Origin: Taibaiella chishuiensis
GTDB taxonomy: Bacteria > Bacteroidota > Bacteroidia > Chitinophagales > Chitinophagaceae
Direction: 5' to 3'
DNA length: 64,000 bases
NCBI RefSeq assembly: GCF_003014535.1
Contig: NZ_PYGD01000001.1
Span: forward strand, 124,001-188,000
In this document: positions 62,041 to 64,000 of the stretch, in pieces
Position numbering within the stretch: the stretch's first letter is position 1
How the letters are laid out: every line of letters starts with the position of its first letter
Position numbers and translations under genes: made by a program
The notes under the pieces: generated by a model
Told to the model about the DNA's origin: nothing
The model's database searches: none
Seen by the model: only the letters and a program-made list of their open reading frames with translations

Positions 62041-64000
62041 ATGTCAAAAACCAAACTTGGAATTATGCTCCTTTCCGGCTCATTGCTTTTCTCGGCCTGC
62101 GGCGGGAATAAAAGCGGAGAACAACCCAAAGGGGAAACCCAAACCGCAGCTTCAGGCTATGATCCTAACTTTAAAGTATTGGGCGAGGCCTTTGCCGACC
62201 TGCAACTGCTGCGCTACCAGGTACCGGGCTGGAACGAACTGAGCCTGCAACAGAAAACGCTGGCTTACTACCTGTATGAAGCCGCGCTCTCGGGCCGCGA
62301 TATCTATTACGACCAGGCCAATAAATATGGTCTTACCCTGCGTAAAACCATCGAAGCGGTTTATGGCACTTATAAAGGCGATAAAAACAGCGAAGACTGG
62401 AAAAAATTTGCCGAATATGCGGGCCGCGTATGGTTCAGCACCGGCAACCACCACCACTATTCCAAAGATAAATTTGTACCGGAATGCTCTTTCGAGTATT
62501 TCTCCGAATTGGTAAAGAACAGCGACCAGGGCAAACTGCCCCTCAACTCCGGCGAAACGGTCGACGCCTTCCTTACCCGTATGAAACCCGTGATCTTCGA
62601 CCCGAAGTTCCAGCCTAAAATGGTGGACCTGCGGGCCGGTATCGACAATATTGCTGCATCATCCGTTAACTTCTACGAAGGTGTAACCCAGAAAGAGGTG
62701 GAAGCTTTCTATGGCAATACCGCCATGTTCGGCCACTCTGACCAGGAACCGGAATGGGGCCTCAACAGCAAAGTGGTAAAAGAAAACGGCCAGCTGGTTG
62801 AAAAAACCTGGAAAGTAGGCGGCATGTATGATGCAGCCCTGAAGAAAGTTGTGTACTGGCTGGAAAAAGCGGCCACCGTTGCCGAAAACGAACAGCAGAA
62901 GAAAGCGCTGACCCTGCTGACCGAGTACTACAAAACCGGCGACCTTAAAAAATGGGATGAATACAATATTGCCTGGGTAGCCGATACGGCCAGCCGCATC
63001 GACATCAGCCACGGCTTTATCGAAGTATACAACGACCCGATCGGTAAAAAAGGAAGCTTCGAAAGCGTATTGTCGCTGAAAGACCTGGAAACAACCAAAA
63101 CGATCGCTGCGATCGCCAAGGAAGCCCAGTGGTTCGAGGACAATTCGCCGCTGATGCCCGAGCATAAGAAAAAACAGGTAAAAGGTATTACCGCTAAAGC
63201 GATCACTGTAATCGTAGAAGCGGGCGATGCTGCTCCCAGCACGCCTATCGGCATTAACCTGCCCAACTCCGACTGGTTAAGGAAAGAGCATGGCTCCAAA
63301 TCCGTGTCGCTCAGCAATATCGTACACGCCTATAACGAATCCAGCGCCGGCAGCGGTATGCTCGACGAGTTTGTAGCCGATCCGGCCAAGCTGAAACGCA
63401 TGAAAGAATTCGGCAACCTGGGCAGCGACCTGCATACCGATATGCACGAATGTATCGGTCACGCATCCGGCCAGATCAACCCGGGTATCGCTACGCCGGA
63501 TAAAACGTTGAAAAACTATGCCTCCTGCCTGGAAGAAGCCCGTGCCGACCTGGTAGCCCTGTACTACATCATGGATCCTAAACTGGTTGAGATCAAGGTA
63601 ATGCCATCGCTCGAAGTCGGTAAAGCCGAATACGACAGCTATATGATGAACGGCCTGATGACCCAGCTTACCCGTCTTAAACAAGGCGACAATATCGAGG
63701 AAGCGCACATGCGTAACCGCGCCCTGAATGCCTACTGGGTATACGAAAAAGGTAAGAAGGACAACGTAGTCGAGTTTATCAAGAAAGATGGCAAGACCTA
63801 TGTACAGATCAATGATTATGAGAAACTGCGCGTACTCTTCGGCGACCTGCTGAAAGAGATCCAGCGTATCAAATCGGAAGGCGACTTCAATGCCGGTAAG
63901 AACCTCGTGGAAACTTACGGTGTAAAAGTAAACCCCGCTTTGCACAAAGAAGTGCTTGAGCGTTATGCCAAGCTGAACCTGAAAGCCTATAAAGGCTTTA
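62041..64000 (+). CDS. Dipeptidyl-peptidase III-type zinc lipoprotein, incomplete at the window end
   Basis: At least 653 residues; the frame is still open at the window end. A lipoprotein signal ends LLFSACGGNK, giving lipidated Cys20. The protein matches peptidase family M49: the zinc motif HECIGH (residues 469-474) and the third-ligand motif EEARAD (498-503) lie at the usual spacing. DPP III enzymes release dipeptides from peptide N-termini; here it would work at the envelope. The upstream halves (SGRDIYYDQANKYGLTLRKT; FEYFSELVKNSDQGKLPLNS) also fit the family's fold. Divergent from lptB. Confidence 0.92.
   Translation, partial: MSKTKLGIMLLSGSLLFSACGGNKSGEQPKGETQTAASGYDPNFKVLGEAFADLQLLRYQVPGWNELSLQQKTLAYYLYEAALSGRDIYYDQANKYGLTLRKTIEAVYGTYKGDKNSEDWKKFAEYAGRVWFSTGNHHHYSKDKFVPECSFEYFSELVKNSDQGKLPLNSGETVDAFLTRMKPVIFDPKFQPKMVDLRAGIDNIAASSVNFYEGVTQKEVEAFYGNTAMFGHSDQEPEWGLNSKVVKENGQLVEKTWKVGGMYDAALKKVVYWLEKAATVAENEQQKKALTLLTEYYKTGDLKKWDEYNIAWVADTASRIDISHGFIEVYNDPIGKKGSFESVLSLKDLETTKTIAAIAKEAQWFEDNSPLMPEHKKKQVKGITAKAITVIVEAGDAAPSTPIGINLPNSDWLRKEHGSKSVSLSNIVHAYNESSAGSGMLDEFVADPAKLKRMKEFGNLGSDLHTDMHECIGHASGQINPGIATPDKTLKNYASCLEEARADLVALYYIMDPKLVEIKVMPSLEVGKAEYDSYMMNGLMTQLTRLKQGDNIEEAHMRNRALNAYWVYEKGKKDNVVEFIKKDGKTYVQINDYEKLRVLFGDLLKEIQRIKSEGDFNAGKNLVETYGVKVNPALHKEVLERYAKLNLKAYKGF

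Overview
The window comes from a Bacteroidota chromosome, most likely a Chitinophagaceae-type genome (family-level placement is inference). Supporting marks are the phylum promoter pattern TAnnTTTG with a TTTG-like box about 17-21 bases upstream, a gliding protein GldC, a PorT-type outer-membrane protein, a type IX secretion C-terminal signal, a TonB receptor with a carboxypeptidase-regulatory N-domain, a serine-palmitoyltransferase-type enzyme, and two giant sensor kinases with two-component-propeller repeats. No phage, integrase, transposase, rRNA or CRISPR array is visible.

Layout. 1-4.6 kb holds housekeeping genes: a YflT-type stress protein, NadA, a DUF2071 protein and a long-chain acyl-CoA synthetase whose promoter carries a FadR-like palindrome. 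4.6-8.4 kb is an unusual accessory island: two arrays of a 107/151-bp hairpin-rich repeat flank a pair of paralogous, unrecognised secreted proteins. 8.5-15.1 kb is a small FlbD-like gene and a tetR-tolC-MFP-RND efflux locus with matching 19-bp operators in front of tetR and tolC. 15.1-27.2 kb is a surface glycan/lipid locus in two minus-strand transcription units. The upstream one runs ACP, SDR, AMP-ligase, LuxE-like, LuxC-like, TylF-like methyltransferase, GNAT and Gfo/Idh dehydrogenase to a terminator. The second runs DegT aminotransferase, GT2, methyltransferase and GT39-TPR. 27.7-31.4 kb is a LytTR regulator/LytS kinase pair.

31.5-42.6 kb carries a PorT-like barrel, CorA, a heterodimeric ABC exporter, a TonB receptor, a MerR-type regulator with a tandem-repeat N-terminus, a thioredoxin-like protein and a geranylgeranyl-reductase-type flavoenzyme. 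42.6-49.8 kb carries an Ig-like lipoprotein, two tandem O-antigen ligase paralogues, a coiled-coil membrane protein, a PolB-type exonuclease, HolA and tRNA-Ala(GGC). 49.9-51.2 kb is gene-poor and has a third copy of the repeat family in a variant 245/247-bp form. 51.2-64 kb holds a GNAT/MocR divergent pair with TGGACTA boxes, a broken type IX cargo gene, an orphan propeller histidine kinase, an FAH-family hydrolase, a thioesterase, the palmitoyltransferase-like enzyme, GldC, a propeller-like protein, LptB with a long C-terminal extension, and a DPP III-type lipoprotein peptidase cut by the window end.

The two best candidates for something undescribed are the hairpin repeat family with its embedded two-gene cassette, and the ACP/AMP-ligase/LuxE/LuxC/SDR cassette joined to sugar-modifying genes, which looks like a pathway making and reducing a special acyl group for a surface glycan or lipid. 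All functional calls rest on motif reading; no database search was run.
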